Counted from the stretch's first letter, positions 1-12,490 are shown. The stretch: 64,000 nt of DNA from Scenedesmus sp. ARA3 (GCA_004335835.1 RWJK01001951.1:112771-176770), one strand, 5' to 3'. The notes: a model not told the origin generated them from the letters alone. Numbers and translations are program-made.

Positions 1-28
1 TGCCCGACCCTGTTTTCTGCGTGTGCAG

Positions 29-2010
29 GGCTCAGGGCAGCCTGGTGCGCATCAGCAAGAGCTGCGGCGTGAAGCTCAACCTGTTCCACGGCCGCGGCGG
101 CACTGTGGGGCGTGGCGGCGGCCCCACCTACCTGGCCATCCAGAGCCAGGCGCCAGGCAGCGTGGAGGGCATGTTCCGCATCACAGAGCAGGGCGAGATG
201 GTGCAGGTGAGGGGCTGGTGAGAGCAGCAGGCAGGCCTCAACAGGCGCCCGGGCTGATGTCACAGCAGGCAGCCAACCGCAACACTACTTGCAGGAAAGT
301 GATTGCTGCAGTGTGTTTGCTGCTGCACGCAGCTGGTCCCATGGGCAGCGCGCTGCGCAGCTTGCAGCTCCAGCACAGCGCAGGAGGTATTATGCAGTAA
401 AGGCACAGCGCACAGCTTGCGCTCAACACCTCTGCAACCAGCACCACCTGCCCCAGCGTGCTCGCTGCTTCATCCTCCTTCCCTTGCTGCTGCTGTGCCG
501 CTCCTGCTGTGCGCGCGCAGGCCAAGTTTGGCATCCCCGTGGTGGCTGCCAACCAGCTGGAGATCTACACCACCGCGGTGCTGCTGGCCAGCATGAAGCC
601 GCCCAGCAACCCGCGCGAGGAGGCCTGGGTGGCCAACATGGACGCGCTGGGCGACCTGTCCTGCAACGCATACAGGTGCGCACTGCACCTGCAAGCCGTG
701 ACACCTATCCTGCTTCGCTGCGCAGCGGTGCGTACTGACTGCTGCAGTTTGTTGTGTGCTTGATGCATGCACACCAGCATGATGAGCATCGGAGGTTGTG
801 GTGGACTGCTGCCAGCACAAGCCGGCAGCTGCGCGGTTGCTGGTGGCGAAGCCTCAACATGTCTTGCACCCGCTGTCTGCTGGTGCCAGGTCCATCGTGT
901 TTGAGCACCCGCACTTCATCAGCTACTTCACTGCGGCCACGCCCGAGAGCGAGCTGGGCAACCTCAACATAGGCAGCAGGCCGGCGCGCCGCAAGACGGG
1001 CGCGAGCGTGCACAACCTGCGAGCCATCCCCTGGATCTTTGCCTGGACGCAGGTGGGCGGCTGAGGCGGCTGGCGCAGCGTCAACGAGCTGTGCTGGCAG
1101 CTTCAGCAAATTGGCAGGCACCTTTGCATGGCTCTGGTCTGTGCAGGAGCACATGCTGCAATCAGGGGTTAGAGCAAGCATGAGAGATAAAAACATGCTG
1201 CTTCGTTTGGTCGATGAGACCATGACCTGACTGCCTATCTTGCTGGCCACTGTGCTGCGCTGCAGACGCGCCTAATCCTGCCCAGCTGGCTGGGAGTGGG
1301 CGACGCCCTCAACCAGCTCATTCGCGATGTGAGTGGACAGCCGCCGCCACAGCGCAGCGACCATGCTGTGTGGCTAAGCAAACCAGGCGACAGCAGCAAT
1401 AGCGGCAACAACCCGGGGCTTTAGCTGGCATGCCTCTTCATCTCATCTTGCCAGAACACTGCCTGTGTACCTCCACAGCATGCTGTGCCCTGCAAACCTC
1501 ATGCTTTGCTGCCCGCCCGTTTCATACCATGCTTCTGGTACCACATAGCACACACATAGCACACATCACGCTGCATGACGCGCTGCTGCTGCCGCGCAGG
1601 GCAAGAAGAGTGAGCTGCAGAAGATGTACGAGGAGTGGCCCTTCTTTGCTGCCACCATCGACCTCATCGAGATGATCCTGGCCAAGGCCGACATGCGCAT
1701 CAGCGGGCTGTATGATGACGTGCTGGTGGACGACACGCAGGGCAAGAAGCTGGGCAGCGAGCTGCGCCAGAAGTTCACCGACACCGTGCGCGCCATCTGC
1801 GAGGTGTGGAAGGGGGTGTAGCGGTGGTTGAGGTGCAGTGTTTTGGCGGGGGNNNNNNNNNNNNNNNNNNNNNNNNNNNNNNNCAACGAAGGGTGACCTG
1901 TAACACTAAATCGGGAATGTGCGCAGAAGTGCGCGCAGGTTCAGCCTTACCCAGACATGCTCAAACATGTCCTGCATGTGTTGGTGGCTCGTAGGTTAAA
2001 AATTGTCGAC

Positions 2011-2067
<57 letters not shown>

Positions 2068-2528
2068 GTGACTGGGCACTCACGGCTGCTGGAGACCAAC
2101 CCCTCGCTGCGCTGCCTGATTGAGATGAGGAACCCCAACATCGACCCCATCAACATCCTGCAGGTGAGAGGAGGGAGGGGATGGGGTGCTGCAGCCGACA
2201 GCGGTCAAGGCCAGAGTGGCTGGAAGCAGGTAGAGGCAGTGGCTGGGGTGCTCCTGCAGCTGTGCAGCTGTGCTGCAGCATAATGCGTCTGGCCGTTGAA
2301 TGTCTTGGCAGTGTTTAGATAAAGGTTCTGTGTAATCTGCAGCTACTGTTGTTGACGACCGTGGCTGTCGCTGATGCAAGGGTATTGCTTGCTTGCTGTG
2401 CGGCTGTTGCAATGCTGCAGGTGGAGATCCTGCGCCGGGCCCGCGCTGACCCCAGGAACCCTCGCCTGCGCGAGGCGCTGCTCATCACCATCAACGGTAT
2501 TGCAGCAGGCATGCGCAACACCGGCTAA
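29..2528 (+). CDS. Phosphoenolpyruvate carboxylase, bacterial-type, C-terminal part (5' end outside window)
   Basis: PEPC carboxylates phosphoenolpyruvate with bicarbonate to oxaloacetate, feeding the TCA cycle and nitrogen assembly. Seven exons are visible: 29-206, 521-675, 890-1052, 1266-1328, 1600-1803, 2068-2163 and 2421-2528. All have GT/AG borders and joined phases, giving the last 321 residues. Exon 1 carries the glycine-rich active-site signature [14 protein letters not shown]. Exons 3-4 carry [11 protein letters not shown] and the LPSWLG block, all strongly conserved in PEPC. The protein ends in RNTG. Plant-type enzymes end in QNTG, while bacterial-type plant and algal enzymes end in R/K-NTG, so this is probably the bacterial-type (Ppc2-like) isoform. 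The N-terminal half, including any phosphorylation site, lies upstream of the window. The intron before exon 6 contains an assembly gap and a CTG-rich tract running directly into its 3' splice site. Family assignment is secure; the subtype is inferred from the tail. Confidence 0.94.
1853..1883. other. Assembly gap (31 N)
   Basis: A run of unresolved bases inside the intron between PEPC exons 1600-1803 and 2068-2163. It lies about 130 bp before a CTG/TTG repeat tract, so a collapsed or unread repeat is a likely cause. It does not touch coding sequence. Confidence 0.98.
2016..2067 (+). repeat. Imperfect CTG/TTG repeat forming the 3' end of a PEPC intron
   Basis: Triplets of CTG interspersed with TTG run without a break into the terminal CAG of the intron. 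The tract takes the place of a normal polypyrimidine tract in front of the exon at 2068. Confidence 0.85.
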
Positions 2529-3501
2529 GGCAGCTGCCGGAGCTGGTAGCAGGGAGATGTTGTTGCAAGCAGGGGTGGGATGTGGCTCAATGTCTGGCGC
2601 AGTGTATGGGCGGTTTCAACAGTTTGTACTTCTCTAGACGCGGACAGGATGCAGCGACTGTAGTGCACTGGACTTGCAGCACAGTGCCTGCAATTCTTTA
2701 CACACAGTATGTGGCTATTCCAAACTGTGTTTACATGCCAATGCAAGCTTTTTACAGTATGTGGCTGTGCACAGCTGACCATGAACAGCTGTACTGTGTT
2801 GCACACAACGATGGTACCTGCACCCAAGAATGTGGTGTGTTGCGTGCAGAGCGCAATCAAACTGTCACGATGAGCATTTTCTGGTTGAACAGAGGGTTGT
2901 TTTACTTGCCGCTATTGCATGTGGGTCATGTGAACTCTGGCGAAGGGACTGGTACCTTGGACGTCAGCGCTTCACTTGCAGCGAGTGACTGCACAAGTGG
3001 CTTTGAACCAAAGATGCTTAATTGCGTCGTGATAAGGTCATCAGATCGTGAGAAATTCGCGCATATCGCTTTAGTCAGCCAACAGGATTGCGTATCAGTC
3101 TGCCCTGGCTGCCAGAAATGACGATTGTCCGACTCACGGCTTCTCGTCCAACGATAAGTTCCACTAACAAAGATCAGCACATCAAGTGCAATTCACGCAA
3201 TTCTGCATAGCATCGCAGGGCAGCTGTTTGGCAGACAGCGGCGGGTACTAAAGCGGTTTGAATTGACCCTTTAGACTGCAGAGAGGCGTTCGGTAGGAGC
3301 TGCCGGCTTGTATCCCACTCAAGGTGAAAGCCTGATCGAGTCCGTGCTTGTATTGTTGCTGCAAGCGCCCGCAGAGTCCGTAGACGTCGCAGTTGCGGGT
3401 CATCAGGCTGTACAGTCGGTGGGCCTGGCTGCTCGCGCCGTCAGTGGTTGAGGCTGCCGTTTATTAAGTTCCCTCGTGGTTTAATTTTGCAGGTTGTTTT
3501 G
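2529..3501. other. Spacer between PEPC and expansin-like gene A
   Basis: Expected to hold the PEPC 3' UTR and the promoter and 5' UTR of expansin-like gene A. I see no TGTAA signal close to the PEPC stop. A TTTTGCAG at 3485-3492, ten bases before the ATG, looks like a 3' splice site of a 5'-UTR intron. A 179-codon open frame at 2582-3121 has no recognisable features and is treated as chance. Confidence 0.6.
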
Positions 3502-5801
3502 ATGGCGACAATGGCCCGCACCGCTGCCCTGGCCCTGTTGGCACACATGCTGCTGGCTGGCAGTTCATCTGTCAGCGCCTGGAAGAGGGGCAGGGCCACC
3601 TTCTACGGCAATGAGCCATGGTACTGGAGCATCCACCACGGCAGTGAGTGGCACGTTTTGAAGAAAAACCAGCAGCAGCAGCAGCAGCAACGTCAAGCAG
3701 TCGTATAGTGTCGTGTAGTCATTGTCGACTCAGCATCAGCCTTGGCAGCACATATGCGCCTGTGCATGCAACGGTGCTTGCCTTTGGGTTGCTTTGCTAT
3801 GGTAGCATGATCAAAGTAGGACAACAATTCATGTTCTCACCGCTTCTTGCTACCTGCTTCTGCTGCTGCTGTCGTGCCTGCAGGCTGTGGGCACAACTAC
3901 CAGTGGCCTGACCAGGGCACGGGCTGGGACGTTGCTGCCATGAACGATGGCAACCCCGAGTACAGGGGCAGCTGTGGTGTCTGCTACGAGATCAAGTGCG
4001 AAAGCTCGTCAGTGCGCGACGGTTATGGTGAGTCATGCAGGGCTGCTGCTGCTGCTGCAGCAGCACCTGCAGGATAGGTGAAGCTGCAACACAGAGCCTC
4101 ATCATGTCGTGGTGCTTCAGCCGCTGTTTCTGTAACAGCATCAACAGTCTCTTTTTGGACTCAGCTACTGGTCCATGCTACCATATCTTTTCCTGCAGCC
4201 GGTGGCATGCTTGCAGAGGAGTTACTGTTTGACTGTGACACAAGTGCCTACATGTAACCAAATTGCCGTAACCCTCTCACACACAAAGGTCTGCTCCACC
4301 TGCTGCCGCAGGTGAGAACATCGACAGGAATGGCGTCTGCAAGGACACCAGCAAGTCTGTCATCGTGAAGATCACCGACACGTGCCCCTGCAACTACCCA
4401 AACAACTACTTCAGTGAGTGGCTGCTGCCAGCATGCCAAACAGGCTGCACAGGCTAGCGCTTTCCTAGTGCTGCACTGCAGCTCCGCATGAAGCGCCACA
4501 CAGTCCTTCATGTGCTTTGGCCCACAAAATATAAAGTTGTGAAGTAATATTGAGGCATGACGTGCGATATGCTGCCTCAGCCGCATATTGAAGTTCTGCC
4601 TGAAGCTGAAGAGCGAGAAGCACCCGGTGCAGCAGGCATGACTCAATTGTCGAACTTGCCTTCGGCTTGTTGGATGCTGATGCAGAGGACGCTGCTGCCG
4701 TGCTGCTGCTCTCCTTTTGCAGGCAACAAGCGCTGGTGCTGCGGTGACATGGTGAGTCAACGCCTGCAGTCCTGCAACATGCAGAGGCTTCCTGTGCAGC
4801 CAACATCGGCCACACACGACTGTTCATCTGACGTGCAAGCTACAAAGAGGACATAGAGACATGAGGACAGACAGACATGAGAATGTTTGCGCCAGCTGCT
4901 GCCCTGTCCCTGCTGTCTGTGTACAGGAATGCGGCATGCTCAGATAGCAGTGCATGTTGCACAAGCGTGTTGCCATGCTTCAGGTTGCAGCTTCATCATT
5001 GTGTTTCGGTTGCTGGTTGGCAGTCATCACCACACACACCTCCTAGCCGCTCACCGTCCGTGCTGTCTGCTGCGTCAATTTGCGCACCATCGTGCATCCC
5101 ACCGCGCAGGACCACTTTGACATGTCAGTGTGGGCGTTCCAGAAGCTGACCGACATGAAGTGGGGCGTCATCCCCATCCAGTACCAGCGCGTGGACTGCA
5201 GCAAGCAGCCGGACAACAAGGCCTACCTCAACTACGACCAGATGTTCCCTGGAGAGTTCCCGCCCAAGTGGCAGGCTGGTGACAGGGACATTGACTGGTA
5301 CAAGTTTTTCCCCAAGGGTGGCTACATGAACTCGCATGCGGGTGATGGCTCCTACATGGTGAGCACGCTTGCATGCTGCTCCTGCATTGTGCAAGTATTG
5401 TCAGCATCATACCTCCAACAGCTGACTGAGCGATATACACATAACGTAGGCAGCAAAACTGTCAGCATGGTGTGCAGTGGTTGACCCTGCTGACTATGGC
5501 TACTAGTTGGCTTGCCAGATGCTGCAACACCATGGCACATCCAGTGCTCGCACTTGGTGTGTAGTGGTGCAATTCTATTGGCGTTCCAATGTCATTCAGT
5601 AAGTTGTGACGTCGCCACGGCACAGGCTGCGCCTGTGCCTTCTGCCGTTGGCATGTGTCATGAGTTCAGGCAATATTGACAACCCTGCGTGCATGCCGCC
5701 CTGCCCCGCACTTGCAGGTCAGCACTGATGACTTCCTGCGCAAGATCGGCAGGTCTGGTGGCGGTGGTGGCGGCAGCTCTGCGCAGTACGGCAAGAAGTG
5801 A
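3502..5801 (+). CDS. Expansin-like secreted protein, copy A
   Basis: Six exons: 3502-3643, 3884-4027, 4312-4413, 4723-4751, 5110-5358 and 5718-5801, encoding 249 residues. Residues 1-26 form a signal peptide ending VSA before WKRG. The double-psi beta-barrel follows: GRATFYG near residue 30, the cysteine-rich GSCGVCYEIKC, TDTCPC, KRWCCGDM, then HFD at 141-143 and VIPIQYQRVDC at 159-169. These match the expansin D1 order, including the HFD motif and the IVPVxYRRVxC end. Expansins loosen walls by breaking non-covalent contacts between polysaccharides without hydrolysis. The usual C-terminal CBM63-like D2 domain is not recognisable. A tail of about 80 residues, containing PDNKAYLNYDQMFPGEFPPK and ending in a Gly/Ser stretch with QYGKK, replaces it. 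It is the first of three tandem paralogues. A distant GH45-type endoglucanase is the main alternative. The ATG at 3511 is an equally possible start. Confidence 0.86.
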
Positions 5802-6061
5802 TTGTGTGTGGCTTAGTGTGGTTCGAGACGTGTAGAAACCCAACATGATGTTGTTCATGCAGACAGCTGAGCAGGTCCGGCACTTGCTGCCTCTGCTGGT
5901 CTTTGTATAGGTGTTGATGCTGAGGTAAATTGTTCGCACAGGTGTCACTGTTTTGTGCGGCACCCTGCAGCAGGCTGTCCACAGATAGTTTTGCTAGGAC
6001 GATCTGTCTGGTGTTGACGCAAAGTGACGTGTGCGATATGGAGGGTCTTGCTGTTGGCTAG

Positions 6062-6066
6062 TGTAA
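6062..6066 (+). terminator. Candidate TGTAA polyadenylation signal, expansin copy A
   Basis: First TGTAA on the sense strand after the copy A stop, about 260 bp downstream. TGTAA is the usual signal in chlorophycean algae; transcript ends are not known here. Confidence 0.4.
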
Positions 6067-8075
6067 GCAGGCAGTCTTCATCGCCATACTGGTGCTATGG
6101 TACAATTGTGTGAAGTGTGAGCGTGTGCTGCTGCAGTGAGGCGGCTAGCTGCGGTTCTTGCCTACTTATGGCAGTGAGCGCACAATGTCTGTACCTGCAG
6201 TGCACGTGCTTGTGTACAGGTGTGCTATTGGGTGGCAGCGTTTAGTCAATTTTCCAATAGCGTATGCAGCAGCTGTTTGACAGAGTTTGCAGCGTGGCCG
6301 CGGTGCCAGTGCTCGTTGATCCTTTCAGGACATAGAGCCTTGTGAAGTGCTGTGCATGCCATGTAGGACATGCAGGATGCGCATGGTTATTCCCCGTTTG
6401 GCAGGGACAGGCGTGTTTGCGACAGATATGGCTGTGTCCTACTTGCTGGTGCCGGCATGTGATTTGGTTTGCCTGCTGCGCAGATCAGTGTTGATAAGTG
6501 CGACGGTGGCTCCAATCTTCAGGCAGCCAGTATATCATCAGCACTGCGCTGATGGCTTCGGCATCATTGACAGCAGTTATGTTGCCCGCAGCACAAAATG
6601 ACAGGTCACCAGCAGCTCTACATGCATGTTATGTGGCTGCTGGTTCATTTAGCAGCATGCTTATATATGAGCAGCATTTGGGATTTGTGAGTTACCAGCT
6701 TCAAGTCCTGTGGACGGACCGGTTGCCAGCCCCACGGCATGCCTCAAGAGTCGCGTGCAATCCATGATGGTAGTCCAGTGCGCACAGAGGGCCGTGCTGC
6801 AGCATGCAGTGTGTGGGTGGTGTTGCCCACGCCAGCTGGCAGCAAGGGCACACCCCACAAGCAGCAGACTTATGCGTGCTGCACAGCAGTTCTGGCGCCC
6901 TAACATGCATGCGGGGCAGGTGCGGCAACAGCTGTTTGCCTGCAGCCAGCTTGCAGGACACGCATTCATATGCGTCTGTTGTTGCGGCAAGATCGTTATT
7001 CTTCGTCATGATCATGGTCAGTATGTACATCCTGCTTCTGTCTGGGAATGTTCAAGCTGCACATGGTGCAGCACAGGCGGCTCGAGCTTCCTGTGCTGCA
7101 CATTGCAGCGAGTGACCTCGATTGAGCCAGTGGAAGGAGGGTGATCAGCAGCGCTGCCTGCACCACTTTGTTTATTTCTGGCTGCTGCAATTGTGCTGCA
7201 GCCAGGCCCTGTGTCTGTGGCCTTCTACCTCATCGTTGGCTGGATATGCCTATTCAAGTATCCAGCCTTTCCAGCACAGCTTACAGAGCATAGCTCCATA
7301 GGTGGATTTGTTCTGTTTGGGTGGCCTATGGCCATGCGCCGTGACATCAGCAAGCTATCCTGGCATGTTGGCATGTGCCACGCGCTGCAGTGCTCTGTGT
7401 ATGTATTTTCTGTGAGAGGGCCACTTGGGCATATATACAGACAGGCCAAGGCAGTGTGCATGCTGCTGGCAGCTAATTTGCTGCTGCAGTAGCTGTCGGT
7501 TTCCTTTGCCTGGCAGCATGCTGCATGGCCTCCCGCTGTGCATCTTGATGCCAGACAGCATGTGTTTCAACGTACTCGACCACATCTGGGCAGTTTGTCA
7601 AGCATTATTAATGATATAAATTGAACAGCGTGGTGCTGCATGTACAACATGCACGTATGTGAATCATATATGTAACAGGACATGCATAACCGTTTCATGG
7701 CACCCACCACGAGTCCACAGTGTGCAGACAACTTCTTTTTTGTAGCAGGGATACGTTTCACAGCATAGGCTCGATGGAGTATGCACGAAGGCTCTGCAAC
7801 TGATCAGTCCACAAGCGCCAGATGTGATTCAATTAGTGTGAGAAAACGGGCGTGCCGCGACCTCTTCAGTCGCAAGACTTAGCGTCTGAGATTTCTACCT
7901 GTGTCATATTTGAAATATATAATTCTGCAAATAGCTGGCGTCAAGATAGCTAATCACACGATCTGCAGGGTACCCTTCGCAGCAAATCGACAACCTTGGA
8001 TGTCTCGCTCTTCGCACTCGCTGCTGGTCAGACAGGCGGTGTGACAGTGACTAAGAGGCGCTTACCCTGCTGGGG

Positions 8076-8083
8076 TATTTAAA
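8076..8083 (+). promoter_or_regulatory. TATA-like box for expansin copy B
   Basis: TATTTAAA in a local GC-rich setting, about 390 bp upstream of the copy B ATG. With a 5'-UTR intron before the ATG, the distance suits a core promoter with initiation near 8105-8110. Inferred from sequence only. Confidence 0.4.
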
Positions 8084-8469
8084 CGCGCTTGGCTGCTAGG
8101 CTTGATACCTTTTACTCCTAGAGCCGTTGGCACCCATCAGTTTGATCACAGCTTCGGCACGTCTGTTTGCCGTTCTGCTCGATCAGCTGCAACTGCTCAG
8201 CCTCAGGACCGCCAAACACAACAGACGACAGGTTGGTTGCTGATTAGCTTGTTGAGCACTGCATTGCGGTTCGGGTGCCAGGGCAGCGTCTGAAACCGTC
8301 GGTCTTACATCGTCAACGCCAAGCCGCACCGCCAAGTTGCATCATCTAACTATCATCACTGTGCCCTGCTCCTGGCCACAGCTATATCTTAAAATACATT
8401 TTGTTCTCTGTGCTGCGTGCTGCAGGTCTTCAGGCTGCCACCGGTCCCTCTCCCAGTCTCTACCGCAAG

Positions 8470-10261
8470 ATGGCTGCACTCACCCTCCTGCAGCTGGCCC
8501 TGCTGCTGCTAGCCACTGCCACCAGCAACGTCAGTGCCTGGAGGTGCGCATACCTTGGTTTTGATCGGCTACCACAGCAGAGGCTTGCAGCAGGACTGGG
8601 GCAAGGTGCCTGACCGCAAACAGCCATCACCAACCATGACCAGGATTCAGACAATCAAGCAGTGGGGAGTACTGCATATGCTGCGCACTGTGCTCAAGTT
8701 GCAGTAGCAAATTCAAAAGCCTCGACATGCTCGAAGGGCAGCACCCACTGCTAGCCACCCTGCTGACTTTATGTATGTCGTGTGTGCTGCTTGCGCAGGC
8801 AGGGCAGGGCCACCTTTTACGGCAACGAGCCATGGTACTGGAGCATCCATCACGGCAGTGAGTGACAACTTGCTGCAACGCCACCAACTGACAGCATGGA
8901 GAGAGGAGGCAGCTGCAGCATGCACTTGCATGTAGCTGTATTCTGCATCACCTGCTATGATTCTGCAGCAACGTCTGCCTGGTCAGCAGCTAGCACTCCA
9001 GTGCAACGCCTAGATAACTGTGTGGACGCAGCCTGCCATCATACCTCTTGTAACAGGCTAACTTGCCTGACCTTTAGCCTGCGCTTGCTGCTACAGGCTG
9101 CGGTTACGGCTACCAGTGGCCCGACCAGAACACTGGCTGGGACATCGCTGCGCTGAGCGACCAGCACCCTGAGTACAGGGGCAGCTGCGGTGGCTGCTAC
9201 GAGATCAAGTGCCAGTCATCTGACATCAAGGACGGCTATGGTGAGTGCAAGCTTGCTGATCAGCAGATATGGGTAATGCAGCCAGCACTGCTTCAATTCA
9301 TCGCATGCATCGGCACCTGAACATGGCGGAGAATGTGCATGTGTGATGCCCTCGTGTTTATCAGTCGCCAAGCAACGTTTTATGACAGCAATGTAGCCAG
9401 CACCACACCAGTACCAACACCTCACGGCTGCCCCTAAACACCGCCTGTCCAATGCTGCTCCTGCTCCTATGCCTGCCCCTGCAGGCCAGAACCTTAACAG
9501 GAACGGCGCCTGCAGGGACGGTAGCTCCTCCGTCATTGTGAGGACCACAGACACCTGCCCCTGCCAGTACCAGAACAACTACTACTCCAACAAGCGCTGG
9601 TGCTGCGGTGACATTGTGAGTGGGGTGCCTGCCACGCGGCGCTTGATGGGGTGGTTAGTGTGCTACAAAGCGAAGGCAGCAGGCAGCACGAGGCTTGGAT
9701 GTGCAATGGTCTGGCACGGCTGCCAGCACTGCATGGCAGCGCTGCCAGCACGATTGTCGTCTGGTGTGTGGCAGTCTGCTAGCTTGTGGTAGACACTGGT
9801 GTTCTCTTGAGGGTGTTTGTGCTGGCCTGCTTACTCATATAACCTGCTCCTATTCCACCGGCGTCTTACACTTTCTCACACGAGTACCTGCGCCTGTGCC
9901 ACACCGTTTTCATCCCACCCCGGAGGACCATTTTGACATGTCGGTGTGGGCCTTCCAGAAGCTGACCGACATGAAGTGGGGCGTCATCCCCATCCAGTAC
10001 CGCCGCGTGGACTGCGGCCAGCAGCCGGACAACAAGGCCTACCTCAACTACGACCAGATGTTCCCCGGAGAGTTCCCACCCAAGAGCCAGGCGGGAAACA
10101 GGGGCGACTTTGACTGGTACAAGTACTTCCCCAAGGGCGGCTACCTCAACAGCAAGGCTGGTGATGGCAGTGGCATGGTGTCTGTTGACGAGTTCCTGCG
10201 CATGACAGGCAGGGGAGGCTCGCGCGGCGGCAACAGCCAGGCTCAGTTTGGCAAGAAGTAA
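8470..10261 (+). CDS. Expansin-like secreted protein, copy B
   Basis: Five exons: 8470-8543, 8799-8857, 9097-9240, 9485-9615 and 9926-10261, encoding 247 residues. A signal peptide (MAALTLLQLALLLLATATS, then NVSA) precedes WRQGRATFYG. The D1-like barrel has GSCGGCYEIKC, TDTCPCQYQNNYYSNK, RWCCGD, HFD at 138-140 and VIPIQYRRVDC, closer to land-plant expansins (YRRVxC) than copy A. The tail matches copy A (PDNKAYLNYDQMFPGEFPPK) and ends in a short Gly/Ser/Arg stretch and FGKK. Relative to copies A and C it has one extra intron (after AWR) and lacks the intron before SNKRWCC. It also lacks the copy A intron near the C-terminus. The last intron ends in GAG rather than CAG. Role and location are as for copy A, by family inference. 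Confidence 0.86.
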
Positions 10262-12490
10262 AGCTGCTAGCTGTGTGTTCTGCTGCGTGGCGTAGTCGTT
10301 GCTGGACAGCTTTGCCTTGCTGCCTGGCAGCTGTGGTGTATGAGGCTACTGTCATGCCATGCCAGTGGAAGCAAGTGGGTCATCCTTACAAACAACACTT
10401 GAACAATCCTGCATAGGGGGCTGAATGCCGAGGGTGTGTGCGGGTGTGCGGGTGTGTAGGTGTGTACATTGGCTGCTCACCTTTTGAGTATCATGTAGGT
10501 TGTCGAGTAGCGGCAGTGTAGTAGCAATTGCAGAGAACAGGTGTACTCACATGAAACGACGCCCTCTGGATTCCTGTGTGTATCACCATTGTTGAGTCGT
10601 ATTGTGTTTGGTAGAGCTGTACAGAGCAGCAATTGACCAGGGTTTACTTGCAGAACAGGTTGTGTGCTGAAACTGGAAGAATGCATGTGGTGGCTGGCGA
10701 CAACTATCCTGAAGAAGCAGTGTGGTTTCTGGGGTGCCAGGAGTTTTGAAACACGCCTCACATGCATGTGTGGTGTGGCAGCCCATGGCATGCACCAATA
10801 ACAAACTCAATGAGCTCCAAGGGTGTGGTGGCTGCCGAGTGGCCCAGGGCGGCTTACAACACATGTACATGGTACACTTGGATGCAGCAGCTTTTTGATC
10901 CTCTTTTGCATGGTTTCTCATTGTTGGTAGTCTTGAGCAGGAGGTGCTAGTTGTGTGTGCCTTTGGTTGATGGCGGCATCTGTGGAGGCCTCTCAGATGC
11001 TACCATGTGCATTGAGGGAACATTTCAGGACCCTTCCTGCCCCACTTCTGTTGCCGCTGTCTGGTATGTGTGTTGCAGCCTTCGGCTTGCCGGAGAAACA
11101 CTGGTCCCGTTTTATATTAGTGACCGCTGCAGCAGTGTACTGCGTGTGTGGAGTGGCTGTGAGTGCTGGTCAAGCCAGCTGGAGCAAGTGCTGTTCCATG
11201 CCGCGACCCTGATGCTGTCCTGCACGCTGTTGCATCCTGGTGTGCTGAAGTGCTGCGCAGCTGAGAGGGTGAGTGCCGCTGATTGAGCCCTGTGTTTGGC
11301 TGAGAGTGTGCGCTGACTACATTGGCGGAGCTGCGCTATTGCGCAGAAGCTCTGATGCTCTCAATTTATGCAGCAGAATTGGAATCGGAGAGATGCTGCA
11401 GCAGAGGTATATATCGACAACATATTGTCCTCCTGCTCATTGCATTGCAGCATTGTGCATGCAAGGAGCAAGTGGGCCATGGGGCAAACTCCTTACAGCG
11501 AGTGGCACTCTTTGTGGAGCGGCGTGCTACTGAGCAACATGCAGCACTGATTGCATGTATAGGAGGTAGTACTATGGTCACATGTATAGGAGGTAGTACT
11601 ATGGTCACATGAGCTGTCCTGCTGTGTAACAATGGCAATATAACCTGTATAATCCATTGCAACAGCAGATGCGTGCGAATAGTTGTAGCTGCTGAGGTAC
11701 AGCAGATCTGCCACACATACAGCACTCTGCAAGCTGGCAATAAACGGATGACAAGGCAATAGCAGCTGCTGAATGTACAAGTAGCAGTGCTGAGGGTGCT
11801 GTTGTTCAGCGCCCAAGCCTGCTGTCATACTGCAGTTGCAGATGGCGCCAGCTTGGCAGTGGCACTTCTGTGTACTGCCAGCCTAGGCTGACGCAACAGC
11901 AGCTGCTGACCAGTCACGTGCTGTTGTATGATACACTTGCACACTGTTTGCTCTTCAATCGCTCTGCAGACGTTGCCTCTTACCTTTAGTGACCCTGGCA
12001 GGGCGGGTCTGACATACAGAGGAGCTAGTGAGACAGCAGCGATATAATGGGCTTTGCGTCTGCAAGCTGACGCAGGAGGGCAGGTTAATCAGCTAAATAC
12101 TATCAGTATTAAGCCTTTTCCAGCAACGTAGATGTCTGTAGCTTGGTTGACCGGATCTGTGCGGGATGTCCAATGCGGTCCCTACCTCGGCCATCGGCAT
12201 TGGTGAAACCGCCAGGCAGGGAGATCTGCGGGCGCGTGCCGCCAAGGAGCTGATAGGAGCTGCCGAACACCACCTACGGCACGTTGAGCTGCATAGCAGA
12301 TGTAGGTAAGCTACGGCTTAGACAGTGACAGCGACTGCGCGGTCGCAACAGGTTCCAGGAACAGGAGAGCAGGTAGGAATCCGGCAGTTACACAACTCAC
12401 GGCTGTAATGCATGCTCCGGAGGCTCATCGCTCGCTTAATTACCCCCATTGAAAAACCTTTCTTTGCAGGGCACGTCCAGGCGTCACAGC
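10262..12490. other. Spacer between expansin copies B and C
   Basis: About 2.2 kb without a supportable gene. It contains a GT-rich stretch at about 10433-10466, a perfect 27-bp direct duplication (11554-11607) and a distant TGTAA at 11625-11629. Just before copy C, CTTTGCAG at 12463-12470 looks like the end of a 5'-UTR intron. Confidence 0.55.
11554..11607. repeat. Perfect 27-bp tandem duplication
   Basis: Two adjacent identical 27-base units (11554-11580 and 11581-11607), each containing AGGAGGTAGTACTATGGTCA. No coding or RNA feature is attached. Confidence 0.95.

Larger units (their letters stand above)
5802..8469. other. Spacer between expansin copies A and B
   Basis: About 2.7 kb with no convincing gene. 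It holds the 3' UTR of copy A and the promoter of copy B. Open frames at 6710-7144, 6804-7115 and on the opposite strand have no domain, no paired splice sites and no recognisable composition. A CTGCAG at 8420-8425, shortly before the copy B ATG, looks like the 3' end of a 5'-UTR intron, as in copies A and C. Confidence 0.55.

Noticed and set aside
2582..3121. 179-codon open frame after PEPC
   Set aside because: Cys/His-rich, no domain, no paired splice sites, and it lies in the expected 3' UTR. Stop-poor sequence explains it.
3502..5801. Assignment of the expansin-like proteins to GH45 endoglucanases
   Set aside because: The GH45 signature with paired catalytic Asp (a TRYWDCC-type motif) is absent. 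The HFD motif and QYxRVxC end fit expansin D1 better. Not fully excluded.
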